From DATKDF01 sp963752045 (GTDB lineage: Bacteria; Acidobacteriota; Vicinamibacteria; Vicinamibacterales; SCN-69-37): DNA of 64,000 nucleotides. The position numbers and the translations under genes are program-made. Location: contig CAVVWN010000014.1 in assembly GCA_963752045.1 (NCBI GenBank), forward strand, positions 1-64,000, read 5' to 3'. This document shows positions 62,391 through 64,000 of this stretch, one piece after another. The notes under the pieces are model-generated. The model was not told the origin of the DNA and searched no databases. It saw only the letters and a program-made list of their open reading frames with translations. Position 1 is the stretch's first letter. Every line of letters begins with the position of its first letter.

Positions 62391-64000
62391 ATGACCCGTT
62401 CTGCTCTTCCGTGTTTTCTTCTGGTCCTGGCGATCTCGTCGGGCCCTGCCTTCGCCCAGTCGCCGTCTCAGACGACGCCGCCGCAGGCCGGCGTGGTCGT
62501 CGACCGCCAGCAGGCCGTCATCGCGCGGGCGCACGTCCGCATCGTGGACGCCGCGGGCGCGAGCGTTGCCGAGACGCTCACCGACAGTGGCGGCCGCTTC
62601 GCCTTCGCCGTAGCAGCCTGCGCGGGCTGTCGCCTCGAAGCGTCGCTTCCGGGCTTCGTCACCACACGTGTGGAACCGGCGCGCGGAGGCGAGACCACCA
62701 TCGTGCTCGACGTCGCGCCCGTGCGTGAGACGGTCGTCGTGACTGCCACGCGCGACGAGGCGCCACGAGGTCAGGTCGCCGCGTCGATGACGGTCTTCTC
62801 TGCCGACGACATGGAGCGACGTGGGTCGCTCACCGTGGCCGACCTGATTCGCGCCGCGCCCGGCGTGACCGTCACCGGCACGGGCGGGCCTGGCGGCGTG
62901 ACGGCCCTCTTCGTCCGCGGCGGCGACAGCACCTATAACAAGGTCCTGCTCGACGGCATGCCTCTCAACGAACCGGGCGGCACGTTCAACTTCAGCAACC
63001 TGACGACCACCTCGCTCGAGCGCGTGGAGCTCGTGCGGGGCGCGCAATCCGCGCTCTTCGGCTCGGACGCCATGTCGAGCGTGCTGCAGCTCGTGACGAG
63101 GCGGGGCCGGCCGGGCGCGGGCAGCCCGGACCTCGGCTTCTCGTGGGAGGGCGGCTCGCACGACACGCAGCGAGCCGGCGCGTCCGTCTCCGGCGGCGCA
63201 GGCCGGTTCGACTACGCGTTCGGCGCGTCGCGCTTCGACACCGATAACAACGTTCCCAATAACGCGTTCAGCAACACCACACTCTCGTGGAACACGGGCG
63301 TGTCGTTCGCGAACGCATGGTCGGTGAGAAGCGTCGGCCGCTTCGAGGACCAGCGTGCGGGCACGCCGGGCGCCACGGCATTCGGCCGGCCCGACCTCGA
63401 TGCCAGCTTCGACAGCCGGACTGCCGCCGCGGGCCTCTCGGCCGAGCGCGAGGCGCCAGGTCTGACCCACCGCGCGATGTACTCCTATACGCGCACGACC
63501 CAGACGTCGGAGAACCTGGTGGAGGACCCGCCCTTCACGCCGGCCTACGAGGAGCGCATGGCGCCCTTCGCCTTCTTCGACTTCCTTTACGACACGCACA
63601 ACCTGATCGGCCGGCATCACCTGAGCTATCAGGCTGACTGGCGTCCGGGCGCGTCGACCGGCGCAGCCGCCCGGCAGTTCTTCACCGCGGCGGTCGACTA
63701 CGACGCCGAACGCGCCACGCTCACCGACAGGCTGGCCGGCACGGGCCTCGAGGCCTCGCGCGACAACGTGGGCCTGACCGGTCAGTACCAGTTCGTCGCA
63801 CGGTCGCTCTCGCTCGTCGGCAGTGCGCGCGTCGAATCGAACGAGAGCTTCGGCACCGCGTTCGTCCCGCGCATCTCGATCGGCTGGACGCTGCGCGACG
63901 GCGGCCGCCGCATCGGCCGGACCGTCCTCAAGGGCAACGCCGGCCTCGGCGTGAAGGAACCGACGATACTGCAGTCGTTCAGCCTGTCGCCGTTCTTCCT
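62391..64000 (+). CDS. btuB: TonB-dependent vitamin B12 receptor, 3' end beyond the window
   Basis: The first 536 codons of a TonB-dependent receptor: signal peptide (LLVLAISSGPAFAQ), a carboxypeptidase-regulatory-like domain (residues about 33-105), a TonB-box-like ETVVVTATRDEAP, the plug domain (about 125-240, LIRAAPGVTVTGTGGPGGVT, VELVRGAQSALFGSD), then barrel strands. The window ends before the C-terminal aromatic strand. ATG 62391 follows GGAGGT. The riboswitch upstream identifies the ligand as cobalamin or a precursor. Long open frames on the other strand are shadows. Confidence 0.93.
   Translation, partial: MTRSALPCFLLVLAISSGPAFAQSPSQTTPPQAGVVVDRQQAVIARAHVRIVDAAGASVAETLTDSGGRFAFAVAACAGCRLEASLPGFVTTRVEPARGGETTIVLDVAPVRETVVVTATRDEAPRGQVAASMTVFSADDMERRGSLTVADLIRAAPGVTVTGTGGPGGVTALFVRGGDSTYNKVLLDGMPLNEPGGTFNFSNLTTTSLERVELVRGAQSALFGSDAMSSVLQLVTRRGRPGAGSPDLGFSWEGGSHDTQRAGASVSGGAGRFDYAFGASRFDTDNNVPNNAFSNTTLSWNTGVSFANAWSVRSVGRFEDQRAGTPGATAFGRPDLDASFDSRTAAAGLSAEREAPGLTHRAMYSYTRTTQTSENLVEDPPFTPAYEERMAPFAFFDFLYDTHNLIGRHHLSYQADWRPGASTGAAARQFFTAAVDYDAERATLTDRLAGTGLEASRDNVGLTGQYQFVARSLSLVGSARVESNESFGTAFVPRISIGWTLRDGGRRIGRTVLKGNAGLGVKEPTILQSFSLSPFF

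Noticed and set aside
62223..63620. Minus-strand frame of 465 codons
   Set aside because: Antisense to the BtuB-like receptor, which has a signal peptide, plug and riboswitch.

Overview
The window is about 64 kb of high-GC bacterial DNA with short intergenic gaps, many divergent and convergent gene pairs, GTG starts and many secreted hydrolases. Several traits point to Acidobacteriota, probably a Vicinamibacteria-like lineage: a Ser/Thr kinase fused to TolB-like PD40 repeats, M28 peptidases (one fused to a serine hydrolase), a DUF885 lipoprotein, creatininase and amidohydrolase genes, futalosine-pathway menaquinone synthesis, and gene-end palindromic repeats. This assignment is inference from gene content; there is no rRNA in the window. 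Layout: 0.2-4.5 kb is accessory DNA (IS91-type transposase, excisionase-like gene, decayed tyrosine integrase, tRNA-Ser(GGA) with a duplicated 3' end). 4.5-9.3 kb encodes secreted or membrane proteins. 9.3-15.9 kb encodes a cyclase-family hydrolase, a three-subunit molybdenum hydroxylase resembling 4-hydroxybenzoyl-CoA reductase, and a sigma54-type regulator between its subunits. 15.9-25.6 kb holds an EVE protein, glycogen branching enzyme, DUF885 lipoprotein, CBS protein, START-like protein, MFS carrier, 3-hydroxyacid dehydrogenase and a frameshifted membrane protein. 25.6-37.1 kb holds a B12-binding radical SAM enzyme, rpoZ, a tight four-gene operon (creatininase, ketopantoate-reductase-like, SDR, M20 dipeptidase), an M28 peptidase, a frameshifted trypsin-like protease and an amidohydrolase. 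37.2-41.6 kb holds a frameshifted kinase-PD40 gene and an ArsR/SRPBCC pair. 41.6-43.5 kb is a second accessory patch: MntA/HepT toxin-antitoxin, an orphan antitoxin, a GIY-YIG nuclease and repeats abutting tRNA-Ser(CGA). 43.5-47.2 kb holds tadA, a beta-barrel protein, a subtilase and a PhzF protein. 47.2-54.7 kb is the most striking module: two membrane-anchored GcvH-like proteins around a HybA/HybB-type membrane oxidoreductase, with a good sigma54 promoter, divergent from a histidine kinase carrying c-type heme motifs and its sigma54 activator; a frameshifted archaemetzincin follows. 54.7-64 kb holds tRNA-Arg(ACG), a GH3 hydrolase, moaB, moeA, sodA, nadA, mqnE, a YjbQ protein, and a cobalamin riboswitch with the start of a BtuB-like receptor cut by the window end. 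How the genes connect: moaB and moeA make the molybdenum cofactor that the hydroxylase needs. mqnE feeds menaquinone, the likely partner of the HybB-type membrane subunit. The riboswitch-controlled receptor supplies cobalamin, which the radical SAM enzyme would use. Superimposed on these genes are at least five families of short repeats at gene ends or tRNA 3' ends. Five genes are interrupted by frameshifts, which may be true decay or assembly error.
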